Part shown: piece by piece, positions 45,862 through 53,607 of the stretch
Layout: each line of letters starts with the position of its first letter
Position numbering within the stretch: the first letter of the stretch is position 1
NCBI RefSeq assembly: GCF_021341785.1
Contig: NZ_JAJTTF010000011.1
Location: forward strand, 62,001-126,000
From: Microbacterium sp. Au-Mic1
Lineage (GTDB): Bacteria > Actinomycetota > Actinomycetes > Actinomycetales > Microbacteriaceae
Reading direction: 5' to 3'
Length of the DNA: 64,000 nt
Position numbers and translations under genes: made by a program
Notes under the pieces: generated by a model
Told to the model about the DNA's origin: nothing
What the model saw: the letters and a program-made list of their open reading frames with translations, nothing else
Databases searched by the model: none

Positions 45862-45901
45862 AGAAGACCCCCGGTGCCGCTCAGCGGCCCGGGGGTCTTC
45901 T
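45862..45901. terminator. Terminator between convergent ppa and M23 peptidase genes
   Basis: AGAAGACCCCCGG pairs perfectly with CCGGGGGTCTTCT, a 13-bp stem with A- and T-rich ends, usable from both strands. Confidence 0.92.
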
Positions 45902-45918
45902 CCGTGAGGATCCGAGGA

Positions 45919-47304
45919 TCAGCCCATGTAGACGCCCTGGCTCTCCATGAAGCTGATCGGGTTGATCGTGCTGCCCCACTGATAGACCTCGTAGTGCAGG
46001 TGGCAGCCGAAGGATCCGCCGGTGTTGCCCGCGAAGGCGATTACGTCGCCCGCATTGACCCACTGCCCGTAACCGACGTTGAAGCCGCCGTTGAGGATGT
46101 GCCCGTAGCCGGTGGCGAGACCGCTGCCGTCGCCGTTGTCGATCTTGATGTAGTTGCCGTAGCCGCCGTTCCAGCCCGCGTACACGACCGTTCCCGAGTG
46201 TCCGGCGTAGATCGGCGAACCGCAGCTGCCGTCGGCGAGGTCGACGCCCGCGTGGAAGCTGGAAGAGCAACCCCAGTAGTCGCAGTCGGGCACGCGATAT
46301 CCGTAGCCCGAGGACTGGTAGCCGCCGAACGGGCGCACCCAGCCTCCGGTGCCGCCGCCGGTGCCACCACCGGTGGAGCCACCACCGCCACCGCCACCGC
46401 CGCCGTTGTTGGCCGCGGCGTCGATCGCGGCCTGGCGCTCGGCGGCGAGCTGGGCCTGACGTGCGGCCTCGGCCGCAGCCCTGGCCGCCTCACCGGCCTG
46501 ATAGCCGGCCACCGTCTTGGCCGTGGTGTCCTGCAGCGCGGCGAGCTGCGCCTGAAGCTGGCCGAGATTGGCCTGCTGGTTGGCGAGTGCGGCCGCAGCG
46601 GCATCCGCAGCGGCCTGCGCCTTCTGCATCTTGTCTTCGGCGATCTTGGCGAGCCGATCACGCTCGGTCTTCGCCGCACTCGCCTGATCCGTCAGCGCCT
46701 GCGCGGTGTTCTTCGCTTCGAGGGCCTTGTCGTAGATCGCCTGGGTGCCGGAGAGCACACGGTCCATCTGGCCGAGCCGCTGGAGCAGCTCGTCCTTGTT
46801 CGCCGTGGAGTTGGAGAAGAACAGCTGAAGCGCGGTGGTGTCGCCGCCGTCGCGGGAGAGCTGCGCGGCGATCTGCCCGGCCTTGCTGGCCGAATCATCG
46901 GCGACCTTCTTCTGCGCATCGGCCTGCGTCTGCAGATCCGAGAGGCGGCGCGCCTGCGCATCGAGCGCCTGCTGCGCCGCGAAGTACTCGTTACCGGCTG
47001 CCTCGGCCGCGGCCTTGGTGTCGGCGACGTTCTGCGTGAGGGTGGCGATGAGCCCCTGGATGCGCGAGACCTCGGCGGCGGCGGTGGCCTCGTTCGCCTT
47101 CGCCGCCTGCACGTCATCCCAGCTGGGGTAGTCGTCGGCGTAGGCAGCAGGAGCGCCCATAAGGAGGCCCAGGATCAGCGCACCGACGGTGGCGATGCTG
47201 AGAGCGACGCCGCCACGGCGACGTCCGAGGCGCGCCGCGCGGGCACGCCGAACCAGCGACGCCTGTCCGGGTCGGCGGGCGTCTTCGATGTTCAGATGGT
47301 TCAC
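45919..47304 (-). CDS. Secreted M23-family peptidoglycan endopeptidase with coiled coil
   Basis: 461 residues. An Arg-rich N-terminus and hydrophobic signal segment (VALSIATVGALILGLLMGAPAAYA-DD) give export. Residues about 45-270 are a long coiled coil (AKANEATAAAEVSRIQGL...), then a Gly/Ser/Thr linker, then the LytM/M23 domain with zinc ligands HAGVDLAD and HLHYEV. It likely cleaves peptide cross-links and resembles RipA/EnvC-type division hydrolases in layout. The start is GTG 47304 with AAGGGAG upstream; the frame extends to 47328 without a ribosome-binding site. Confidence 0.93.
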   Translation of the reverse strand: MNHLNIEDARRPGQASLVRRARAARLGRRRGGVALSIATVGALILGLLMGAPAAYADDYPSWDDVQAAKANEATAAAEVSRIQGLIATLTQNVADTKAAAEAAGNEYFAAQQALDAQARRLSDLQTQADAQKKVADDSASKAGQIAAQLSRDGGDTTALQLFFSNSTANKDELLQRLGQMDRVLSGTQAIYDKALEAKNTAQALTDQASAAKTERDRLAKIAEDKMQKAQAAADAAAAALANQQANLGQLQAQLAALQDTTAKTVAGYQAGEAARAAAEAARQAQLAAERQAAIDAAANNGGGGGGGGGSTGGGTGGGTGGWVRPFGGYQSSGYGYRVPDCDYWGCSSSFHAGVDLADGSCGSPIYAGHSGTVVYAGWNGGYGNYIKIDNGDGSGLATGYGHILNGGFNVGYGQWVNAGDVIAFAGNTGGSFGCHLHYEVYQWGSTINPISFMESQGVYMG

Positions 47305-47558
47305 GCGGCTCCCTTTCGCCGGTTTCACTCATGTCACACTAACAACATCAGCCTCAATCGCAACCCTCGGATCCGGCTCAGGATCGGGAATTCTTCGAAT
47401 CGTCAGGTGCTGGTCGAGCGTTCGGGGACGGGACGGGACCAACTTCCATTCTGCGCCCGGACACGCCCGGGATCCAGAGCGACGCGCTCTCGATTGGTGT
47501 TTTCGCTCAGGAACCCCTTATGCTTGAGCGTCGGCAAGTGAGCCCTGCGGCTCACCCC

Positions 47559-47631
47559 GGCCCCATCGTTTAGTGGCCTAGGACGCCGCCCTTTCACGGC
47601 GGTAGCACGGGTTCGAATCCCGTTGGGGTCA
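47559..47631 (+). tRNA. tRNA-Glu(TTC)
   Basis: 73 nt. Acceptor GGCCCCA/TGGGGTC, discriminator A. Anticodon stem CCGCC/GGCGG with loop CTTTCAC (TTC). T-loop GGGTTCGAATCCC. First of a Glu-Asp-Phe tRNA cluster. A TATGCT at about 47520 is a possible -10. Confidence 0.95.
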
Positions 47632-47658
47632 CTCTTTCCGATACAATTTCATAGTTCT

Positions 47659-47732
47659 GGCCCTGTAGCGCAGTTGGTTAGCGTGCCGCCCTGTCACGGC
47701 GGAGGTCGCGGGTTCAAGTCCCGTCAGGGTCG
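47659..47732 (+). tRNA. tRNA-Asp(GTC)
   Basis: 74 nt. Acceptor GGCCCTG/CAGGGTC, discriminator G. Anticodon stem CCGCC/GGCGG with loop CTGTCAC (GTC). T-loop GGGTTCAAGTCCC. 27 nt after tRNA-Glu, probably one transcript. Confidence 0.95.
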
Positions 47733-47739
47733 CTCCATG

Positions 47740-47769
47740 CGACAGGCCTTTCTTCGGAAAGGCCTGTCG
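47740..47769 (+). terminator. Stem-loop with TTCG tetraloop after tRNA-Asp
   Basis: CGACAGGCCTTTC - TTCG - GAAAGGCCTGTCG: 13-bp perfect stem with an extra-stable TTCG loop. It ends the Glu-Asp transcript, so tRNA-Phe probably has its own promoter. Confidence 0.88.
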
Positions 47770-47810
47770 TCTAGGACGCAGGTCAGAAGCTTCCACCTTC
47801 CGATCTGTGC

Positions 47811-47883
47811 GGCTCTGTAGCTCAGTTGGTAGAGCGTTCGACTGAAAATCGAAAGGTCACCGGATCGATGCCGGTCGGAGCCA
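47811..47883 (+). tRNA. tRNA-Phe(GAA)
   Basis: 73 nt. Acceptor GGCTCTG/CGGAGCC, discriminator A. Anticodon stem TTCGA/TCGAA with loop CTGAAAA (GAA). The T-loop is CGGATCGATGCCG. It is the presumed integration target of the accessory segment that follows: its anticodon-to-T-arm part is repeated at 52357. Confidence 0.95.
47841..47870. other. attL-like core inside tRNA-Phe
   Basis: 30 nt from the anticodon loop to the T-loop. It reappears, with two substitutions and a 1-nt insertion in the copy, at 52357-52387. tRNA-targeting integrases commonly use this part of a tRNA gene as att core. Confidence 0.6.
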
Positions 47884-47910
47884 CACGGGTGATCGTTACA
47901 ATCACCCCAG

Positions 47911-47952
47911 GAACCCTCGCGTAGCTTCTACATCGCGGGGGTTTCGTCTTTT
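47911..47952 (+). terminator. Terminator after tRNA-Phe
   Basis: AACCCTCGCG and CGCGGGGGTT pair with one mismatch around a 13-nt loop, followed by TTCGTCTTTT. A classic intrinsic terminator. Confidence 0.85.
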
Positions 47953-48021
47953 CCCGGTGAGGCCAGGTTTCCGTGCCGCTCCCCTGGGTCGATCTGGCCT
48001 CGCTGTCATGCGAGTGAAGCC

Positions 48022-48051
48022 CCGGTCGTTGAGCGAGCGGAGCGAGACGAA
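48022..48051. repeat. GTTGAGCGAG element, copy D
   Basis: CCGGTCGTTGAGCGAG followed by CGGAGCGAGACGA: the same core as copies A and B, with a shorter middle. It lies between tRNA-Phe and the first accessory gene. Confidence 0.8.
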
Positions 48052-48138
48052 TCGCTCCACTCCCGAGGCTTGTGCCGGCTAGCAATGTCGGCTCCCCTCC
48101 CTACCGTCTAAATGCAGGACGACAACGAGGGGGCTGAC

Positions 48139-48777
48139 GTGTACGAGTCAACGAGACCATGCGCTGGGTGCGAACGGCCAATAGATGCCGCGTTCGCGCA
48201 CTGCAACCACTGCGGCACCGCGCAGTTCACACCACAGGCACAGGCGGTTGCATCGACCGCGCAAGGCATCGCCATCGCTGTGAAGACGCGCGACATTCAC
48301 ATCACCCAGGGCAGGGGGTGGGACAACCGGCCGACTGCAAACCATGAAAAGCACGGCACGCGCTTCGTCAGCCGCGGACTGGAGGTTGCGGCGAACCTCG
48401 CCACTGTGATTGGCCTCGCAGTGACGTTCGGGGGCATCCTGATCGCACCGAACGGTGACGGCAAGCTGATCGTCGTCGGGATTGTTGCGGCTCTCACCGT
48501 GGGCGCCGCGCTGATTGCGGTGCCGCTGCTCACCGCCCGAATGAACGGCTGGACAGTCGTTCGACTGGGATCGCTCGTGCTCGGCGTCGTTCGGAAGCGT
48601 GAAGACAATCATCGACTCGAATGGATCGATGCCCGGCTCAAGTGCCCACAGTGCCCCGCTGGTTCATCCCGAGGCATCATGACTCTGCAGCACTTCGACA
48701 ACGAGACGTGGTGGGTCTGCACCGCTAATAGGAAGCGGCACCAGTACGTCTTCGACGGAACGCAGTACGTCGACTGA
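48139..48777 (+). CDS. Zinc-ribbon membrane protein, accessory island
   Basis: 212 residues, no family recognised. An N-terminal treble-clef or ribbon has CxxC pairs at about 8-11 (CAGC) and 22-25 (CNHC). Two membrane segments follow at about 86-102 (LATVIGLAVTFGGILIA) and 109-131 (KLIVVGIVAALTVGAALIAVPLL). A C-terminal soluble part has a further CPQC at about 169-172 and a lone Cys near 194 (WWVC). Start GTG 48139 is chosen because GAGGGGG lies 5 nt upstream; ATG 48112 is in frame but falls at the expected transcription start (TACCGT at 48102). First cargo gene, 251 bp before the SIR2 gene and on the same strand. Confidence 0.8.
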   Translation: MYESTRPCAGCERPIDAAFAHCNHCGTAQFTPQAQAVASTAQGIAIAVKTRDIHITQGRGWDNRPTANHEKHGTRFVSRGLEVAANLATVIGLAVTFGGILIAPNGDGKLIVVGIVAALTVGAALIAVPLLTARMNGWTVVRLGSLVLGVVRKREDNHRLEWIDARLKCPQCPAGSSRGIMTLQHFDNETWWVCTANRKRHQYVFDGTQYVD

Positions 48778-49016
48778 GCCTTGCTCACGACTCCTCATAA
48801 CCTGCGACGCGGCGATGCGCGAACTGCTCAGACTGCTGCAGGGCCGTACCCGCGTGAGGCCCCGCTGGCCCTCGAACCTCTCCGGGACTCCGATGCCGTA
48901 CGGTCGGCCCCGCACCGCCGGCGATCGAGCCGTGAGAACTTTCTTTACTCAATCAAGGCCGGCCTAGCGGCCTGCTGCACCGCCTGCGGTGCGTCCGGTC
49001 CTCGGCGACGCCCGGC

Positions 49017-49022
49017 TAACAT
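49017..49022 (+). promoter_or_regulatory. Candidate -10 box of the SIR2 gene, leaderless spacing
   Basis: TAACAT, then 6 nt (GAGCCT), then GTG 49029. No ribosome-binding site, so the box decides the start. A good -35 is not visible. Confidence 0.5.
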
Positions 49023-49028
49023 GAGCCT

Positions 49029-50510
49029 GTGCCCAATCATGTACACGACGGAGAGTGCAAGTGGTGCGCACTCGATCTAGATTTTGACCTGCCTCAGGAC
49101 TTGGTTGAAGCGTACACAGCAGGAAAGCTTGTCATCTTTGCAGGCGCTGGCATCAGTACAGAAGTCCCAACTGTCCTCTCGGAGACGCTCTTCGAGCGAG
49201 CCCGGAAACGCGCGGGTTCCGACGCTGACACTTTCCCCGAGGTCATGCAAGCCTTCCAAGAGAAGTTCGGGCGCGCCGCTCTTGTGAAGGAAATTCGGGC
49301 GCGATTCACCTATGCCGACTCTTTTCCGACGGCCCGCCGAGCGGCTCGACAGTTCCACGAAGAGCTCGCAACGCTTCCTGGGATTCGAGATATCATCACC
49401 ACGAACTGGGATACATACTTCGAAGAAGCGTGTCTCGCCACGCCTTTCATGATCGGTGAGGACATCGCCTACCACGACGAATATGAGCGGCGCGTATTCA
49501 AAATTCACGGATCAATAAGCAACCTCGCGACCCTAGTCGCCACGAGCGACGACTACGTGGAGTCACTAGCCAGGTTGGGGTCTAACGCACTCGGAGCGCA
49601 TCTACGTCAGTTGTTGGCCACAAAGACTGTGGTTTTCGTTGGATATTCCCTAACGGACTGGAACTTCCGTCGTTTGTACGAATCGCTCCGTGCGGATCTA
49701 GGGAAGTTCGCGCCGCGTGCGTACGTGGTAAGCCCGTTTGAAGCACCTGAAGCAAGCGCCCTCGGGCTAACTCATCTGCGTACCAGCGGGATGAAGTTCG
49801 TCAAAGAGATCAAGAGATCGCTCCAAGGGCATTGCATTTTGCCGGACGAGACCTACGATCTCATAGCGAGGATTCAGAGTCGCGCAGAGCGTGCGGACCG
49901 AATCGCGAAAGAGGTAGACCACAAAGAGTATCCATCGGTCGTATACACCTGGTTCTACAGCGACGCGGTGCTTGACGCTTGTTTCAGGGTGCTCCACCGT
50001 CGCGGCTCAGGTGAGTACTCGGACGCTCATCACGTTCAGGCGCTCGCTCATAGCTACGCAGCTGCCGCACAGCGAGCCTTCAAACGTGGAAACTATGGCG
50101 ACGCCTCATACCTGGAAGGCTACTTCAACGTTATGGTGGCACTTCTCAGCCCGTGGATGAGCGTGAACGCCGCAGACAACGACGGTGAGCCGGCTGCCGA
50201 TGGCGGGGCTGATCCGTTATCCGGGCAGGACGGCACTGACGACGACGAGGCCACCGACGGGGACGACTTCGACCCGTACGACGACTGCTACGAGTCTTTT
50301 CCTCACTTCTACCTGCCAGGAATAGATCTTGAGATGGACGGACCCGACGAATTCCAGGCGGCACTAGAGGCAAGCCGCAGGAGAGCGCCACGGCAACGCG
50401 CGCTTGCGCGATCCATCGTGGCAAATCTTGGCCCCGACATGGTTTTCGAACACACACGAAATCTTCCCGACCTCTTTGCTACGCCCACATCCCCGGGACA
50501 GGCGCACTGA
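49029..50510 (+). CDS. SIR2-fold (SIR2_2-like) protein, putative defence NADase
   Basis: 493 residues. SIR2 motifs in order: FAGAGISTEVP at 37-47 (NAD-binding GAG), ITTNWDTYFEEA at 123-134, FKIHGSI at 157-163 with the catalytic-type His160, VFVGYSLTDWNFRRLY at 202-217. The pattern fits prokaryotic SIR2-like proteins that deplete NAD+ in phage defence (known family role; not shown here). The N-terminus has HVHDGECKWC, a possible zinc knuckle. The C-terminal half is helical, with a strongly acidic stretch at about 383-420 (DGTDDDEATDGDDFDPYDD). It sits 134 bp before an OLD-like ATPase gene on the same strand, inside the tRNA-Phe island. Confidence 0.85.
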   Translation: MPNHVHDGECKWCALDLDFDLPQDLVEAYTAGKLVIFAGAGISTEVPTVLSETLFERARKRAGSDADTFPEVMQAFQEKFGRAALVKEIRARFTYADSFPTARRAARQFHEELATLPGIRDIITTNWDTYFEEACLATPFMIGEDIAYHDEYERRVFKIHGSISNLATLVATSDDYVESLARLGSNALGAHLRQLLATKTVVFVGYSLTDWNFRRLYESLRADLGKFAPRAYVVSPFEAPEASALGLTHLRTSGMKFVKEIKRSLQGHCILPDETYDLIARIQSRAERADRIAKEVDHKEYPSVVYTWFYSDAVLDACFRVLHRRGSGEYSDAHHVQALAHSYAAAAQRAFKRGNYGDASYLEGYFNVMVALLSPWMSVNAADNDGEPAADGGADPLSGQDGTDDDEATDGDDFDPYDDCYESFPHFYLPGIDLEMDGPDEFQAALEASRRRAPRQRALARSIVANLGPDMVFEHTRNLPDLFATPTSPGQAH

Positions 50511-50644
50511 TCACGAGAGTTACACGCCCGCTGGAATTGCCGGTGCGCCAGACCGTAGTCGATGGCCAGTGAGCACCCACCTATCGACTACGTCCAACAC
50601 ATGGTCGTTCCGCTCAACGGAGCCGCACTCGCCAGGAGAATTCA

Positions 50645-52210
50645 ATGTCTATCAGCCCATCCGAAATCCAAGGCCTTCAGGAGCGAGTGCGGAGACGCGG
50701 CTACAAGCACTACCTCTACGAAATGGAACTCAAGAAGATCCGATCGTTCGAGGATGCCGTTATTCGCTTCGACTTTCCCGTCACCGCACTCGTTGGACCC
50801 AATGGCGCAGGGAAGACCACCGTACTCGGCGCGGCAGGCCTTCTATATGACGCGGTCCAACCAAGACGCTTCTTCGCGCGGGGCGGTCTCTACGATCGGT
50901 CGATGAGTGGCTGGCGTGTCGAATACAGCGTTACAGCCGACAACACAACGACTACGCGCAGTGCGTCCTACACAGATCGCGTCGATGATGTCAGACGAAG
51001 CAAGTGGAACAGAAAGGCAGTTCAGCGACCGGTCAAGGTGATCGGTGTGAACCGTACGCTTCCCGTATCGGAGCGATCGGATGTGTACAAATTCGCAAAG
51101 GGCGATTTTGTCGGAGCTGCCGAGACAGCATTCACCGAAGAAGTTGTGACAGCGGTCGAGAGAATCCTAGGCAAGACTGCGACACACTATCTCGAGGTTT
51201 CCGCCGACCTCGGCGGCAAGTATTCAATCTTGGTGCGCCGCCCCGAAATCGGTAGCGACCCTGCATACTCTGAGTTTCACTTCGGTGCGGGCGAGGCCAG
51301 CATCATCCGAATCGTTGGGGAGATTGAGGCGGTCGATGACGGGGCACTTGTGCTCATTGAAGAGGTCGAAAACGGACTTCACCCGATTGCTACGCAACGA
51401 CTCGTCGAGTATTTGATCGAGGTTGCCAAGCGCAAAGGCTGCCAGGTCATATTTACAACTCACTCAAACGCCGCGCTGAAGCCACTCCCCGGCGACGCAG
51501 TCTGGTCCGCCTACCGTGGGAAGCTAACGCAAGGCAAGCTTGATGTGGAGTCTCTGCGCGCCCTTACTGGCGAGATCGATGCGCGGCTAGCAATCTTCGC
51601 TGAGGACAAGTTCGCGAGCCTAGTTGCGGAAATCTCCTTGCGGAGATACGGCGCCGTCGCTTTCCAGAAGCTGGACCTCAAAAGTATCGAGATTCACGCC
51701 CTAGGAGGGGCTTCGCCGGCACGGGATCAAGCGAAGCACAACAATCTCAATAACCCGGCCCGCAAGTATCCCGCCATTGCGTTGCTGGACGGCGACAAAC
51801 TCACGGAAGACGGTTATAGCCCGTCGTCAACATCGGAGCTTAACATGCCGGACGGTACTCCCTTCGTGTCGTTCCTACCCGGGGACGACGATCCGGAGGC
51901 CGTTATTTTCGGAGACATGGTAGAAGCGATTTCTACGAACGGCAAGGTGCTACCTCGCCTAGCACTGGCGCTCCAGTTGGACACTGCTGATCAAGGACAG
52001 GTCAGCGATGCTATCGAGCTTGCCTTGCGAACAAATCGCGACCGACACACAGTCTTCGCTGAAATCGGCGAGAGTCTGGATTTCCTGGCCGAAGAAGTCG
52101 TTTCGCGCGCTTTCGTGTCAACCTGGACGAACTTTCATGAAGCCAAGGTTCGACACATCTGGGATCCCGTAGCGCCGCTCCTGCCGTTGCTCACGGACGC
52201 TGTCGAATAG
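50645..52210 (+). CDS. OLD-like ATPase with C-terminal TOPRIM-like region
   Basis: 521 residues. ATPase part: Walker A GPNGAGKTT (51-59), a signature-like FGAGEASI (213-220), Walker B LVLIEEVENGLHP (235-247, catalytic Glu pair), H-loop FTTHS (270-274). The C-terminal part looks like TOPRIM: AED at 319-321, then ALLDGDK at 379-385 (DxD), as in OLD/GajA nucleases. It may be an ATP-gated nuclease or sensor working with the SIR2 protein. AGGAGA lies 5 nt before the ATG. A weak terminator at most follows. Codon use is A/T-richer than the core genome. Confidence 0.85.
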   Translation: MSISPSEIQGLQERVRRRGYKHYLYEMELKKIRSFEDAVIRFDFPVTALVGPNGAGKTTVLGAAGLLYDAVQPRRFFARGGLYDRSMSGWRVEYSVTADNTTTTRSASYTDRVDDVRRSKWNRKAVQRPVKVIGVNRTLPVSERSDVYKFAKGDFVGAAETAFTEEVVTAVERILGKTATHYLEVSADLGGKYSILVRRPEIGSDPAYSEFHFGAGEASIIRIVGEIEAVDDGALVLIEEVENGLHPIATQRLVEYLIEVAKRKGCQVIFTTHSNAALKPLPGDAVWSAYRGKLTQGKLDVESLRALTGEIDARLAIFAEDKFASLVAEISLRRYGAVAFQKLDLKSIEIHALGGASPARDQAKHNNLNNPARKYPAIALLDGDKLTEDGYSPSSTSELNMPDGTPFVSFLPGDDDPEAVIFGDMVEAISTNGKVLPRLALALQLDTADQGQVSDAIELALRTNRDRHTVFAEIGESLDFLAEEVVSRAFVSTWTNFHEAKVRHIWDPVAPLLPLLTDAVE

Positions 52211-52541
52211 GATCCCTCCTCTCCGCCAAACCGCGCTTCGGGTGCCGGTTCCGTGTCGGTAGCTCCGCTGAAACTACCCTGTACCAGCCGTGACGGCTTC
52301 CGCGGAATCACGCGGCGAACGGCACCCAACGAGCGCCCGCTGCCCCGCCAAACCCAACTGAAAATCGAAAACGTCACCGGATCGACGTAGCGTCGAACTC
52401 TGATCCTTGGGAGGCATGCTGTCGCGCTACCTGGACATCGTCGCCGGGAACAGCACAGCCGCCGGCACTCGTCTGCGAGCTATCACCCGAGTTGGCTTCG
52501 GCACTTCGGGCGGACCGAGGATGCCACGAGGGCGCTCGCGG
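52211..52541. other. Gene-free stretch containing the attR-like repeat
   Basis: 331 bp after the ATPase gene. Apart from the tRNA-Phe-like segment at 52357-52387 and the 3' remainder of the broken DUF2283 gene, nothing supported is seen. Base composition returns to the high-GC type after about 52390, consistent with a boundary here. Confidence 0.5.
52357..52387. other. attR-like imperfect copy of the tRNA-Phe core
   Basis: ACTGAAAATCGAAA, then AC for G, then GTCACCGGATCGA, then CG for TG: 28 of 31 aligned positions match tRNA-Phe 47841-47870. Downstream it diverges and does not restore the T-arm or acceptor. Confidence 0.65.
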
Positions 52542-52685
52542 TCAGTGAACCGTCTGTGCGTCCAGCACGACCATCCCGCCGTCGACGCCGGGGGCCTCGA
52601 TCGTGCGCACCGAAAGACCGGGCTGGATCTCCGGCACGAGGTAGATGTAGGCGGCATAGGCTCCTGCATCGAATGTGGTGCGCAT
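52542..52685 (-). pseudogene. Truncated DUF2283-like protein
   Basis: 47 residues (MRTTFDAGAYAAYIYLVPEI, then GGMVVLDAQTVH). The opening and GGMVVLD match DUF2283, which normally continues with a D-x-D-G-R-x-x-G-I-E-V tail. Here a TGA follows. In another frame a relic of the tail is readable (TDRERPRGILG), which points to a frameshift near 52555. GGAGG lies 8 nt upstream of the ATG at 52685. Just outside the island's right boundary. A short intact protein is possible but less likely. Confidence 0.5.
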
Positions 52686-52908
52686 GACGGGAGCCTCCGT
52701 GGCGCGGGTGGCACCCACACCAATCGACAATCACCGCGCCCCCGCCTGACCGGCGACCGGGTGCCGAGGGTACCTGCCGTGACCCGATTGCGCTGTCCCC
52801 CAAAGTCCCTACAGAGGTTTGCGGACCATGTTCATAGGTTTGAAGTAGTTCCGCGCGGGGCTTCAATCAACCACGAACAGTGACTGCGACATCGAGACTG
52901 GAGAAGAC

Positions 52909-53580
52909 ATGCGTATCAATGATGGAAGATCGAAGACCATGCGAGCGCTTGCACGAGCAGGCGTCGTCGCAGTAGTGCTCGGGCTCTCGCTGGGGGGCGC
53001 ATCCATGGCCCAGGCCGCGGAGACAAGCACGGCTCAGGACAGTTTCGTCGCCGAGCTCCGCACAGACGGCGTTCCCGCGACGGAGATCGAGAAGTTCGAG
53101 AACCTGACGCCGGCGGACCAGCAGCGTTTCATCGAGGTGTACTCGAGTGACAATCCCTTCGCGGAAGCAGGGGTCACCTTCACCGAGGCAACCACGGTGA
53201 CATCGACTGAGCCTGCCGTTGCTGCCAAGGTCGGCGGAGAGTTCTCCACCCAAGACCTGTGGGACGTCGCAAGCAACTACCGCGTCAACGCGGAGTTCCT
53301 CGGGATCGTGCTGGGGTACTTCAACCAGGACTTCTACTATGTGACGGGTAGCGGGGTCGTGCAGGATGTGAAGTCCTGCACCGGTACCTGGACCGGGTTC
53401 TCGGGCTTCTGGTCAGTCTCCAAGAATGACTCCATGTGGGTGCAGAGCGGTCAGGGCTACTGCAAGACCATCTTCACCGGCAGCGTGTTCTACGAGGGCT
53501 CGAACGTTCAGATGAACAAGGAGATGATGACGATCACGAACGGTCCCGGAGTCGTGGAAAAGCACCTCTACAACATCTAA
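52909..53580 (+). CDS. Secreted hypothetical protein
   Basis: 223 residues. Basic N-terminus, hydrophobic core (AGVVAVVLGLSLGGASMAQA) and an AQA-AE signal peptidase site at about residue 36. The mature part begins with a helical region resembling a prodomain (FVAELRTDGVPATEIEKFENLTPADQQRF). The C-terminal ~100 residues are aromatic-rich beta-type, with two Cys (KSCTGTW, GYCKTIF) likely forming a disulfide. No family recognised. TGGAGAAG precedes the ATG. The small membrane protein gene follows 27 bp later, so the two form an operon. Confidence 0.75.
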   Translation: MRINDGRSKTMRALARAGVVAVVLGLSLGGASMAQAAETSTAQDSFVAELRTDGVPATEIEKFENLTPADQQRFIEVYSSDNPFAEAGVTFTEATTVTSTEPAVAAKVGGEFSTQDLWDVASNYRVNAEFLGIVLGYFNQDFYYVTGSGVVQDVKSCTGTWTGFSGFWSVSKNDSMWVQSGQGYCKTIFTGSVFYEGSNVQMNKEMMTITNGPGVVEKHLYNI

Positions 53581-53607
53581 GCCTGCCTCGAAGCGGAAGG
53601 AACGATC

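Larger units (their letters stand above)
47841..52387. mobile_element. Putative tRNA-Phe-integrated accessory island (~4.5 kb)
   Basis: Bounded by the tRNA-Phe core (47841-47870) and its imperfect copy (52357-52387). The genes inside (48.1-52.2 kb) have visibly more A/T at third positions than the flanks, and none belongs to the core genome. It carries a zinc-ribbon membrane protein, a SIR2-fold protein and an OLD-like ATPase. No integrase or relaxase is present, so the element is immobile, a remnant, or mobilised in trans. Confidence 0.55.

Noticed and set aside
50562..50906. Small ORF between the SIR2 and ATPase genes
   Set aside because: Overlaps 260 bp of the ATPase in another frame, with no ribosome-binding site; the MASEHPPIDYV start is not supported by anything else.
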